The notes under the pieces were generated by a model. That model searched no databases and was not told the DNA's origin. It saw only the letters and a program-made list of their open reading frames with translations. A program made the position numbers and the translations under genes. A DNA stretch of 64,000 nucleotides from Rhodospirillales bacterium (GTDB lineage Bacteria > Pseudomonadota > Alphaproteobacteria > Rhodospirillales > UBA2165): contig JAJDXO010000011.1 in assembly GCA_022823235.1 (NCBI GenBank), forward strand, positions 1-64,000, written 5' to 3'. Every line of letters starts with the position of its first letter. Positions within the stretch are counted from its first letter, which is position 1. Of the stretch, positions 52,206-59,826 are shown one piece after another.

Positions 52206-53153
52206 CTATCCGCCGAACGTCTTTTCCAGCCGGTCCAGGGTGCGCATGGCCGACAATCCCTGCGCCGCACTGCTGTTGGGCTCGCGGCCGTCGGCGATGG
52301 CGGCGAGGAATTCCCGGTCGGCGAGTTCGATGCCGTTGTCCGAAATCGCCACGCCGCTCAAGTCGATGGGGTTTTCGTTGCCGTCCACCAGATCGTCATA
52401 GCGGGCGATATAGGTGCCGTTGTCGCAGATGTAGCGGAAGACGGTGCCGAGCGGCCCGTCGTTGTTGAACGACAGCGACAGCGTGCAGATGGCCTGGTTC
52501 GCCGCTTTCAGCCCGATGGACATGTCCATGGCGATGCCGAGTTCCGGGTGCGGCGGCCCCTGCAGCCCGAAGCACTCGGCCGCCTCGCCGCCGGTCTGAT
52601 ACTGGAACAGATCCACCGTGTGGCAGGCATGATGCCATAGCAGGTGATCGGTCCAGGTGCGGGGCTTCCCTTCGGCGTTGATGTTGGTGCGCCGGAAGAA
52701 GAAGGTCTGCACATCCAGTTGCTGAAGGGTCAGTTCGCCGGCCTTGATCCGGTTGTGGACCCACTGATGGCTCGGGTTGAACCGCCGCACATGGTCGACC
52801 ATGGCGACGAGGCCGGTTTCCCGCTGGACGCGGGCGATGTCCTCGGCGTCCTTCAGGCTGTCGGCCATGGGAATTTCGATCATCACATGCTTGCCGGCGC
52901 GCATGGCGGCGACGGCTTGTTCGGCATGCAGGTGGGTCGGGGTCGCCAGGATCACTGCATCGACATCGTCCCGGGCGAGGCTGTCCCCGAGATCCTTGGT
53001 CCAGTGGTCGATGCCCCGGTCCCTGGCGAAGCCTTCCATATCGTCCGGTTCTCCGCCGACGACGGAGGTGACCTCCACGCCGTCGATCACGCCCAGGGCA
53101 TCCAGATGCTTGCGGCCGAAGGCGCCGGGCGCGCCGGCAACGCAAAGTCTCAT
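52206..53153 (-). CDS. Gfo/Idh/MocA-family oxidoreductase
   Basis: A 315-residue NAD(P)-dependent dehydrogenase: VAGAPGAFGRKHLDAL Rossmann loop, VILATPTHLHAEQAV, and IEIPMADS in the place of EKP (the usual Lys is replaced by Ile, a variant worth noting). WHHACHTVDLFQYQ holds candidate catalytic His residues. Its ATG overlaps the marR stop (ATGA) and its stop is 7 bp before the sulfatase GTG, so it is in the middle of a tightly coupled operon. Substrate probably a sugar or cyclitol derivative. Confidence 0.86.
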   Translation of the reverse strand: MRLCVAGAPGAFGRKHLDALGVIDGVEVTSVVGGEPDDMEGFARDRGIDHWTKDLGDSLARDDVDAVILATPTHLHAEQAVAAMRAGKHVMIEIPMADSLKDAEDIARVQRETGLVAMVDHVRRFNPSHQWVHNRIKAGELTLQQLDVQTFFFRRTNINAEGKPRTWTDHLLWHHACHTVDLFQYQTGGEAAECFGLQGPPHPELGIAMDMSIGLKAANQAICTLSLSFNNDGPLGTVFRYICDNGTYIARYDDLVDGNENPIDLSGVAISDNGIELADREFLAAIADGREPNSSAAQGLSAMRTLDRLEKTFGG

Positions 53154-53623
53154 TTTTGTGCCTCGCCGCCTGTCAGCATGGTGTCCACGTTCCCGACGAC
53201 CCGCCGTAGAAGCTCGTTGAGGTGACTCCGGTCGGACTCGGAGAAGTTCCTGAGGAGCAGTTCCTCCCGGGTAAGGGCGAACGAAGCCAGCTCGTCGTGA
53301 ACCCGGACCCCTTGACCGGTCAGACCGACCAGGGAGCGCCGCCGGTCGCGCGAGTCCTCGGAGCGCGAAATGAATCCCCGCATTTCCAGCCGGCTGATGG
53401 CGCGGCTGGTGCCGCCGCGATCCATGGCGATACGGTCGGCCACGTCATTGATCGTGGAGCGCCCCTCGGCGCCCAAGATCAAGATCACTCTCAACTCCCG
53501 CAGATCCAGGTCATGCGGACGGGCGCCTTCGCGGAGCGCATGGAGCGAAATCTTGTTCCCCAGGGTCTGAATCAACGAGGGGAGGTGTCGGTCGAGCTCC
53601 AGGGGATGTTCTGGTTTGGACAT
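53150..53623 (-). CDS. MarR-family transcriptional regulator
   Basis: A 157-residue winged-helix regulator: helix-turn-helix TINDVADRIAMDRGGTSRAISRLEMRGFISRSEDSRDRRRSLVGLT with the wing DxRxRR pattern, and helical dimerisation ends. ATG 53623 is preferred; 53638 is in frame. First gene of the Gfo/Idh-sulfatase-cupin operon and divergent from a P450. The 37-bp symmetric operator between them predicts ligand-relieved repression of both directions. Confidence 0.92.
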   Translation of the reverse strand: MSKPEHPLELDRHLPSLIQTLGNKISLHALREGARPHDLDLRELRVILILGAEGRSTINDVADRIAMDRGGTSRAISRLEMRGFISRSEDSRDRRRSLVGLTGQGVRVHDELASFALTREELLLRNFSESDRSHLNELLRRVVGNVDTMLTGGEAQK

Positions 53624-53667
53624 GCCGGCCGCCTTCATCCGGGACAACGGAACGACAAGAACATCAT

Positions 53668-53702
53668 ATTTGTGATAAGTCAATAATTGACATATCACAT
53701 AA
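53668..53702. promoter_or_regulatory. Candidate MarR operator, nested symmetric dyad
   Basis: The core GTCAAT-A-ATTGAC (53679-53691) is a perfect palindrome centred on 53685. Outer arms GTGATA (53672-53677) and TATCAC (53693-53698) are placed exactly symmetrically about the same centre. A TTGACA -35-like box for the P450 gene (53687-53692) overlaps it, as expected for repression. Confidence 0.7.
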
Positions 53703-53752
53703 TTATCGGATAGGTTCTCGAAATTCCGTGCCTGAATGTGGGAGGCCAGAAA

Positions 53753-55078
53753 ATGTCCAACGACCTCAATCTCGGCATGTTTCAGTCGACGCCGAAGGAG
53801 CTTGATACCGATCCGGATGCGCGCGCCCGCTGCCCGGTAACGGGGATGGCGGCGGAGTTCGAGCCTTTCGACGACGCCTATATAGCCAATCCGTTCGCGT
53901 TTTTCGGCAAGGCGCGGTCGGACGAGCCCATATTCCATGATCCCAAATCCGGCTACTGGGTGGTGACCAAGTACGACGAGATCGTCCGCGTTTTCCGTGA
54001 TCCGGAGACTTTTTCCGCCGCCTTGGCGCGGCACCCGGTGACCCCGTTGTGCCCCGCCGCCGCCGAAGTGCGGGACAGTCTCGATATCTCGGTGGAACCG
54101 TCCCTTGTGGACGAGGACCCGGCGACCCACCGGGCGCACCGCAAGGTCTTTGGAGACGCGTTTACGCCGAAACGCGTCGAGCAGGTCGAGGCGCGGATCC
54201 GGTCGATCGTCAGCGGCTTCATCGACCGGTTTGCGGCCAAGGGCGAGGCCGATCTGGTTGCGGAGATGCTCTACGAGGTGCCCGCCTTGGCGATCTTCAT
54301 CTTTCTGGGCGCGGACGACGATCATGCGGTGCGGGTCAAGCAGCTGGGCTCGGCTCGGGCCGTCGTCAATTGGGGACGTCCCAGCGACGCCGAGCAGGTC
54401 GCGATGATGCATGACATGGGCGAGCACTGGGCGTTCACCAAGAAGCTGGTCGACGATGCTTACGAGAACCCGGGCGACAATTATCTCGGTGACATGGTGC
54501 GTCTCCACCAGGCCGATCCGGACAAATTCACCATCAACTACCTCTACAACGTCATGTTCCTGATGCAGTTCGCGGGGCATGAAACCACGACCCAGGCCTC
54601 CGCCAACGGGATGCGGGCGCTGCTGGAGGATCGGGCACAGTGGGAGGCGCTTTGCAATGATCCCTCCCTGATCCCCAACGCGGTCGAGGAAATTCTCCGC
54701 TACGACTCCTCCATCTTCACCTGGAGACGCATTGCCGCCAAGGATGCGAAGATCGGCGGCTTCGACGTTCCGAAAGGCGCCAAGATCCTTCTGGCGATCG
54801 GATCCGGCAGCCGGGACGATGCCGCGTTTGCCGACGGCGACAAATTCGACATTCTGCGCAAACAGGAGAAAAAGCACCTCGCGTTCGGCAACGGGGCGCA
54901 CTTCTGCATGGGCGCGCCGCTGGCCCGGCTGGAAATGAAAATCATCCTCGAGGAACTAACCAGGCGGCTGCCTCATATGAAGCTGGTCCCCGGTCAGGAG
55001 TGGGAATACATCCCGACGCTGTCATTCCGGGGTATCCAGCGGCTGCGGATCGAATGGGATCCTGATCTGAACCCGTAA
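53753..55078 (+). CDS. Cytochrome P450
   Basis: A 441-residue soluble bacterial P450. I-helix oxygen-binding FAGHETTTQ, K-helix EEILRYDSS (ExxR), and heme loop FGNGAHFCMG with thiolate Cys385 are all present. It inserts one oxygen atom into an organic substrate using electrons from a ferredoxin or similar partner; no redox partner gene is adjacent. ATG 53753 follows GGAGG. Divergent from the MarR operon and convergent with the PhyH gene, it is probably part of the same pathway. Confidence 0.95.
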   Translation: MSNDLNLGMFQSTPKELDTDPDARARCPVTGMAAEFEPFDDAYIANPFAFFGKARSDEPIFHDPKSGYWVVTKYDEIVRVFRDPETFSAALARHPVTPLCPAAAEVRDSLDISVEPSLVDEDPATHRAHRKVFGDAFTPKRVEQVEARIRSIVSGFIDRFAAKGEADLVAEMLYEVPALAIFIFLGADDDHAVRVKQLGSARAVVNWGRPSDAEQVAMMHDMGEHWAFTKKLVDDAYENPGDNYLGDMVRLHQADPDKFTINYLYNVMFLMQFAGHETTTQASANGMRALLEDRAQWEALCNDPSLIPNAVEEILRYDSSIFTWRRIAAKDAKIGGFDVPKGAKILLAIGSGSRDDAAFADGDKFDILRKQEKKHLAFGNGAHFCMGAPLARLEMKIILEELTRRLPHMKLVPGQEWEYIPTLSFRGIQRLRIEWDPDLNP

Positions 55079-55091
55079 CCGCGGATCTTGA

Positions 55092-55931
55092 TCAGGCCCG
55101 CCAGACCACCGGGAAGACGTCGTCGTTGATGGGCATCTCGCCGATCGGGAACATATCGTCCGACGTGCCGGGCACCTCGAAAATCGTGCGTTTGCCGTGC
55201 CAGGTGGCGTCGCCGCCGAAATAGCGGACCGAGAGGGCGACCCGCGGCGTATCGAGGGAGGCGTTCTTGCCCGACCCGTGCACGGCCATCGGGTGATGCA
55301 CCAGACAGTCGCCGGCCTCCATGTCCCAACTCAGGAACCGGTAGTCGGGATTGTCGAATTCCTTGTGGAAGGCGGGGCAGCGCTCGAAGGCCTCGGCCTC
55401 GGGCATGGTGAAGTTGTCCCGGGGCGTCGCCGGTTCCGGGTAATACATCTTGTTCCACTTGTGGGAGCCGCCGACATAGACGAGGCCGCTGTTTTCCTTC
55501 GGGGTCGGGGTCAGCGCGACCCAGACCGAGGCGACATCGCCGCCGTCGAAGGGCCAGAACGGCAAATCGTTGTGCCAGGCCGTCGGCGCCAGGGTGCCGG
55601 GGTCCTTGAAGAAAAGCTGATCGTAGAAGAACCGCGTCTCGTCCACGCCCATCAGGGTCGCGGCGATCTCCGCCGCCGGCGAGTTCATCGCGAAATTCCA
55701 TATGTCCTTGTTCTCGCGCGACATGTGGGTCGCGGCGACGAAGCGGCCGGGATCGTCCGCGTCACTCTGTTCATGGCGCGCGCCGCCCGGATTTACGTCG
55801 TTGCCGGTACACACCGCCAGCATGTGATCGATCCATTCTCGATCGAACTGGCCGCGAATGCAGACCACGCCGTCCTCGTCGTAGGTCCGCTTTTCGTCTT
55901 CGGTTATGGGATGCAGCAGGTCGCGATTCAT
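55092..55931 (-). CDS. Phytanoyl-CoA dioxygenase (PhyH) family protein
   Basis: A 279-residue 2-oxoglutarate/Fe(II) oxygenase of the PhyH family. Likely ligands are HND (WHNDLPFWPFDGGDVASVW, where the usual HxD is H-N-D) and the distal His in HHPMAVHGSG, with an Arg downstream for 2-oxoglutarate. Family members hydroxylate lipids, ectoine and secondary metabolites or cleave phosphonates. Its relation to the sulfatase/P450 block is positional. An AGAGCAG repeat separates it from infC. Confidence 0.87.
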   Translation of the reverse strand: MNRDLLHPITEDEKRTYDEDGVVCIRGQFDREWIDHMLAVCTGNDVNPGGARHEQSDADDPGRFVAATHMSRENKDIWNFAMNSPAAEIAATLMGVDETRFFYDQLFFKDPGTLAPTAWHNDLPFWPFDGGDVASVWVALTPTPKENSGLVYVGGSHKWNKMYYPEPATPRDNFTMPEAEAFERCPAFHKEFDNPDYRFLSWDMEAGDCLVHHPMAVHGSGKNASLDTPRVALSVRYFGGDATWHGKRTIFEVPGTSDDMFPIGEMPINDDVFPVVWRA

Positions 55932-55956
55932 CGTGTGCTCCCTCGCCCTGAATACT

Positions 55957-55993
55957 AGAGCAGCTTCCGGCCAAATTGAACCATTTGGCCGGG
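55957..55993 (+). repeat. Palindromic intergenic repeat, AGAGCAG family, copy 3
   Basis: Contains a perfect 10-bp stem CCGGCCAAAT/ATTTGGCCGG (55967-55976 with 55983-55992). It lies directly at the infC 3' end, at one boundary of the block separating infC from rpmI, and probably acts as the infC terminator. Confidence 0.75.
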
Positions 55994-55994
55994 G

Positions 55995-56516
55995 TTACCG
56001 CGGTGCAAACACCATGGTCATCTGGCGGCCTTCCATCTGGGGGAACTGCTCCACCTTGGCCATCTCGTCCATGTCGTCCCGCACCCGGTCCAGCACTTTG
56101 GCGCCCAAATCCTGGTGGGCCATTTCCCGGCCGCGGAAACGCAAGGTCACCTTCACCTTGTCGCCGTCGTCGATAAACCGGCGCATGGAGCGCATCTTGA
56201 CCTGATAGTCGTGCTCCTCGATGCCCGGGCGCATCTTGATTTCCTTGACGTCGATGGTCTTCTGTTTTTTCCGCGCCTCGGCCTTCTTCTTCTGGTTTTC
56301 GTATTTGAGCTTGCCGAAATCGAGAATTTTGCACACCGGCGGGTCCGCATTGGGCGACACCTCGACCAGGTCGAGGCCCGCATCCGCGGCGCGGTCCAGA
56401 GCTTCTTCGGTGGGTACGACGCCGATCATTTCCCCGTCGGCATCCACCAGACGGATTTGGGCGTTATCGATGTCTTCGTTTACGCGGGGGCCCTCTTTCT
56501 CGGGCCTGGCCTGCAT
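55995..56516 (-). CDS. infC: Translation initiation factor IF-3
   Basis: A 173-residue IF-3: N-domain ([49 protein letters not shown]), linker rich in Lys, and C-domain ([37 protein letters not shown]). It binds the 30S subunit and proofreads start codons. The start is a plain ATG here rather than the rare AUU seen in enterobacteria. It is 140 bp downstream of thrS on the same strand, but rpmI-rplT are not adjacent. Confidence 0.97.
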   Translation of the reverse strand: MQARPEKEGPRVNEDIDNAQIRLVDADGEMIGVVPTEEALDRAADAGLDLVEVSPNADPPVCKILDFGKLKYENQKKKAEARKKQKTIDVKEIKMRPGIEEHDYQVKMRSMRRFIDDGDKVKVTLRFRGREMAHQDLGAKVLDRVRDDMDEMAKVEQFPQMEGRQMTMVFAPR

Positions 56517-56656
56517 GGGTGGGCGGGCTATTGACGCAACTCCTCTATCGGCCTTTGCCTCCCCAGGTGCCGATAGATCATGATGCTGTCACGCGTTGGA
56601 CCCCTGGTTATGAAAAAGGACTTTAAACTCGACTAGCCGCCCGGTATCGCCCCAGC

Positions 56657-58675
56657 TCAGGCTCCCGGTGCGGCCGCTTCGCCGACAAGTCTAGCGACTG
56701 CCTCATCCAGCGCAACAATTTCTTGAGCCTTGCCGCCCAAACGCCGGAGCGCCACGGTCTTTTCTTCCGCCTCCCGGACGCCGACGACGGCGATCAGCGG
56801 CACATGGGCGTGGCTGTGTTCGCGGATCTTGTAGTTGATCTTCTCGTTCCGGAGGTCCGTTTCCACCCGGATGCCGGCCGATTCGAGGGCGCCGGCGACT
56901 TCGCCGGCATACGCGTCCGCATCGTTGGTGATGGTCGCCACGACCGCCTGCACCGGCGCCAGCCACAGGGGGAAGCGCCCGGCGTAGTTCTCGATCAATA
57001 TGCCGATAAACCGCTCGAACGAACCGAGAATGGCGCGATGAAGCATCACCGGGCGGTGCTTTCCGTTGTCCTCGCCGATGTAGTTGGCGTCCAGGCGTTC
57101 CGGCAGTACGAAGTCCACCTGAAGGGTGCCGCACTGCCAGTCCCGCCCGATGGCGTCGCGGAGCACGAATTCCAGTTTGGGACCGTAGAACGCGCCCTCG
57201 CCCGGGTTCAACTCGACCTCGACCCCGGCGGCGTCCGTCGCCTCCCGCAAGGCCCGCTCCGCCCTGTCCCACACCGCATCCTCGCCGGCCCGCACGTCCG
57301 GCCGGTCGGAGAACTTGATCACGAAGTCCTCGAAACCGAAATCCTTGTAGATCGATGACAGCAGTTCGATGAACGCCGCCGTCTCGCTTTCGATTTGATC
57401 CTCGGTGCAGAAGATGTGCGCATCGTCCTGGGTGAAGGCGCGCACCCGCATCAAGCCATGCAGCGCGCCCGACGGCTCATAGCGGTGGCAGGAGCCGAAT
57501 TCGGCCATGCGCAGGGGCAGGGCGCGGTAGCTCTTGATGCCCTGGTTGAAGATCTGAACGTGGCAGGGGCAGTTCATGGGCTTCAAGGCCAGATGCTTCG
57601 TGGTGCCGTCGCCGCCATCCGGGTGCACGCCGTCACCGGAAGCGCCGTGGCTTTCGCTCGCTTTCACCGCTTTGCCTTCGTCCACCTCGGCGATGAACAT
57701 GTTCTCGCGGAACTTGTCCCAGTGGCCGGAATCCTCCCAGAGCGCACGGTCAACCAACTGCGGCGTCTTGACCTCTACATAGCCGGCGTTTTCCAGCCGG
57801 CGGCGCATATAGGCCTCGATGGTGCGGTACAGGGACCAGCCTTTTTCGTGCCAGAACACCGAGCCGATGGCCTCTTCCTGGAGGTGGAACAGCTCCATTT
57901 CCCGGCCGATCCGGCGGTGGTCCCGCTTCTCCGCCTCCTCAAGCATGGTGAGGTGCGACTCGAGCTGCTTCTCGTCGGCCCATGCCGTGCCGTACATGCG
58001 CTGCAGCATCTCGTTCCGGCTGTCGCCCCGCCAGTAGGCGCCGGCGAGCTTGAGCATCTTGAACGCCTTGCCCAGCTTACCGGTCGAGGGCAGGTGCGGG
58101 CCTCGGCAGAGGTCCTTCCAGCCGCCCTGCCGGTAGATGGTGATCTCTTCCGATTCCGGCAAATCCTGGATGATCTCGGCCTTGTAGATCTCGCCGATGG
58201 ACTTGAAATGCGCGATCGCTTCAGCCCGGTCCCAGACCTGGCGTTCGATGGGCAGGTCCTGATCGACGATTTCCGCCATCCGCTTTTCGATGGCCTCGAA
58301 ATCATCCGTCGAGAACGGCTCGTCGCGGGCAAAGTCGTAGTAGAAGCCGTTTTCGATGGCCGGGCCGATGGTCACCTGGGTGCCGGGGAACAGTTCCTGG
58401 ACCGCTTGGGCCAGCACATGGGCGGCATCGTGGCGCAACAGCTCCAACGCATCCTCGTCCCTGGCGGTGACGATGGAGAAATTGCAGTCACCCGGGATTT
58501 CCCGGTTGAGATCCCACATTTCGCCGTCGATCCGGGCGGCCAGCGCCGCCTTGGCGAGGCCGGGGCCGATGTCGGCGGCCACCGCGGCGCCGGTCACCGG
58601 CGCCGTGTAGTCCCGGACGCTGCCGTCGGGCAGCGTCAGCTTCACGTTCGCGCCTGCTTCTACTCCGTTCGCCAT
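56657..58675 (-). CDS. thrS: Threonyl-tRNA synthetase
   Basis: A 672-residue class II synthetase. Order: TGS domain (residues 1-75, LPDGSVRDY), N2 editing domain with [12 protein letters not shown] (HxxxH) and the distal C/H pair, catalytic core ([10 protein letters not shown] with zinc-binding Cys, [26 protein letters not shown] motif 2, motif 3 near [13 protein letters not shown]), and anticodon-binding domain. ATG 58675. The upstream 198 bp contain a leader-peptide attenuator that should raise thrS transcription when charged tRNA-Thr is scarce. Confidence 0.97.
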   Translation of the reverse strand: MANGVEAGANVKLTLPDGSVRDYTAPVTGAAVAADIGPGLAKAALAARIDGEMWDLNREIPGDCNFSIVTARDEDALELLRHDAAHVLAQAVQELFPGTQVTIGPAIENGFYYDFARDEPFSTDDFEAIEKRMAEIVDQDLPIERQVWDRAEAIAHFKSIGEIYKAEIIQDLPESEEITIYRQGGWKDLCRGPHLPSTGKLGKAFKMLKLAGAYWRGDSRNEMLQRMYGTAWADEKQLESHLTMLEEAEKRDHRRIGREMELFHLQEEAIGSVFWHEKGWSLYRTIEAYMRRRLENAGYVEVKTPQLVDRALWEDSGHWDKFRENMFIAEVDEGKAVKASESHGASGDGVHPDGGDGTTKHLALKPMNCPCHVQIFNQGIKSYRALPLRMAEFGSCHRYEPSGALHGLMRVRAFTQDDAHIFCTEDQIESETAAFIELLSSIYKDFGFEDFVIKFSDRPDVRAGEDAVWDRAERALREATDAAGVEVELNPGEGAFYGPKLEFVLRDAIGRDWQCGTLQVDFVLPERLDANYIGEDNGKHRPVMLHRAILGSFERFIGILIENYAGRFPLWLAPVQAVVATITNDADAYAGEVAGALESAGIRVETDLRNEKINYKIREHSHAHVPLIAVVGVREAEEKTVALRRLGGKAQEIVALDEAVARLVGEAAAPGA

Positions 58676-58712
58676 CGGCCTGATCCTTCGTCGTCACTCA
58701 AGACATTGCACC

Positions 58713-58742
58713 AAAAAACCCCCCTTGCGATTGCGAGGAGGG
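58713..58742 (-). terminator. thrS leader terminator
   Basis: On the minus strand CCCTCCTCGC pairs with GCAAGGGGGG around AATC, with one mismatch, followed by six T residues (58713-58718 on the plus strand as A). It lies between the Thr-rich leader peptide and the thrS ATG and is the attenuation terminator. Confidence 0.85.
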
Positions 58743-58774
58743 CTGTGAGTCCGTCCATATACACGCGCCGGACG

Positions 58775-58828
58775 TCACGGCCCCCCGTGGAGGGTCGTGG
58801 TGGTGGTAGTGGCACGGTCATGCGTCAT
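58775..58828 (-). CDS. Threonine-rich attenuator leader peptide of thrS
   Basis: An 18-codon frame encoding MTHDRATTTTTTLHGGP: seven Thr in 17 residues, six consecutive (codons ACT, ACC, ACC, ACC, ACG, ACC). A consensus promoter places the transcript start only about two bases before its ATG, so it is essentially leaderless, like the trpL peptide known from rhizobia. Ribosome stalling at Thr codons would disrupt the CACGG/CCGTG hairpin around its stop and allow an antiterminator, releasing thrS from the terminator at 58713-58742. The reading is direct; the mechanism is inference. Confidence 0.8.
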   Translation of the reverse strand: MTHDRATTTTTTLHGGP

Positions 58829-58837
58829 CGTGGCGCT

Positions 58838-58866
58838 TATATCGGCAATCCGGCTCCGCCTGTCAA
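58838..58866 (-). promoter_or_regulatory. Consensus sigma-70 promoter of the thrS leader
   Basis: Minus-strand TTGACA (58861-58866) and GATATA (58838-58843) with a 17-bp spacer; TATAAG shifted by two bases is an alternative -10. Predicted initiation near 58830. Confidence 0.75.
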
Positions 58867-58873
58867 GAAGGGC

Positions 58874-59809
58874 CTAGGCGAGGGTCCGGAGGATGGGCTC
58901 CGAGAGTTCATCGGTGACATCGGCGAGCTCCAGGGTCTCGAGGTCGTCCCGCCGCAGGATGCTCACATATGGTCCCCGCTGGGCGCACAGCGCCGGGTCG
59001 GAGTCCTTGGAGTAGACCACCACCGTCGGGCAGCCGACCATGGCGGCGGCGTGCATGGGGCCGGTGTCGTTGCCGATGGCGGCGAGGGCGCCCCGGCCGA
59101 GCGCAATCAAATCGGCGAGGCTTGTTTCGCCGGCAAGGGAACGGGACCCAGGCGCCTCGAAAACGATCTCGTCCAGAAACCGCACTTCGCTCGCCGTGCC
59201 CAGAAGCACCGGCTGAACCCTCCGGTCCAGAAGCCAGTTGGCGAGTTCGGCGAAGCGATCCCTGGGCCAGCGTTTTTCGGGCCGGTGAAGGGCGCCCGCG
59301 GGCGCCAGCAGGGCATGGCGTTCGGCGAGCCCGAAGCGCTCGGTCCGGGTGTCGACCCAGGAAAAGTTAGGCGCCGGAACCGCGTCGATTCCCGCCATTT
59401 GCAGCTGTTCGGCCTGGCGTTCCATGGTGTGCATGAGGTCGCGCTGGGGGTTGGCGTGGGGGTGGGAGCAGGACCAGGCAATTCCCGACCATTCGGGCTT
59501 TTTTCCGAATAGCCGGTAATAGCCGGACGAGCGGTCGGAGGTCTGGAGATCATATACCCGGTCGAACCGGCCGCTATTGAGTTGGCCCCGAAGGCGCATC
59601 CATTTGATGAATTGCCGGAGCTTGGGCCGGACGTCGGTCCACACCTCGTCGAACCAGGGCGATGCGGCGGCGAAGTCGGCGAATGGCTGGGTCGTCAGCA
59701 GGGTGATGCGGGCGTCCGGGTGATGGGCGCGGATGGCGGCGAAGGGTCCCGCGGCCTGCAGGAAGTCGCCCAGCGCCCCAAGCTTGATCACCAGTATCCG
59801 GCCGGCCAT
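58874..59809 (-). CDS. Glycosyltransferase family 9 (heptosyltransferase-like)
   Basis: A 311-residue GT-B enzyme. It begins RILVIKLGALGDFLQAAGPFAAIR, the WaaC/WaaF pattern, and the donor site includes LAPAGALHRPEKRWP and AIGNDTGPMHAAAMVGCPTV. It probably adds a heptose-like sugar to lipopolysaccharide core at the inner membrane's cytoplasmic face. With the family 4 transferase gene 17 bp upstream it forms a two-gene LPS or glycan unit. Confidence 0.9.
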   Translation of the reverse strand: MAGRILVIKLGALGDFLQAAGPFAAIRAHHPDARITLLTTQPFADFAAASPWFDEVWTDVRPKLRQFIKWMRLRGQLNSGRFDRVYDLQTSDRSSGYYRLFGKKPEWSGIAWSCSHPHANPQRDLMHTMERQAEQLQMAGIDAVPAPNFSWVDTRTERFGLAERHALLAPAGALHRPEKRWPRDRFAELANWLLDRRVQPVLLGTASEVRFLDEIVFEAPGSRSLAGETSLADLIALGRGALAAIGNDTGPMHAAAMVGCPTVVVYSKDSDPALCAQRGPYVSILRRDDLETLELADVTDELSEPILRTLA

Positions 59810-59826
59810 TCGCTCGGGCTCCGGAC

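Noticed and set aside
57395..59512. 705-codon frame antisense to thrS and the heptosyltransferase gene
   Set aside because: It spans two well-supported genes on the other strand and the attenuator; no homology features.
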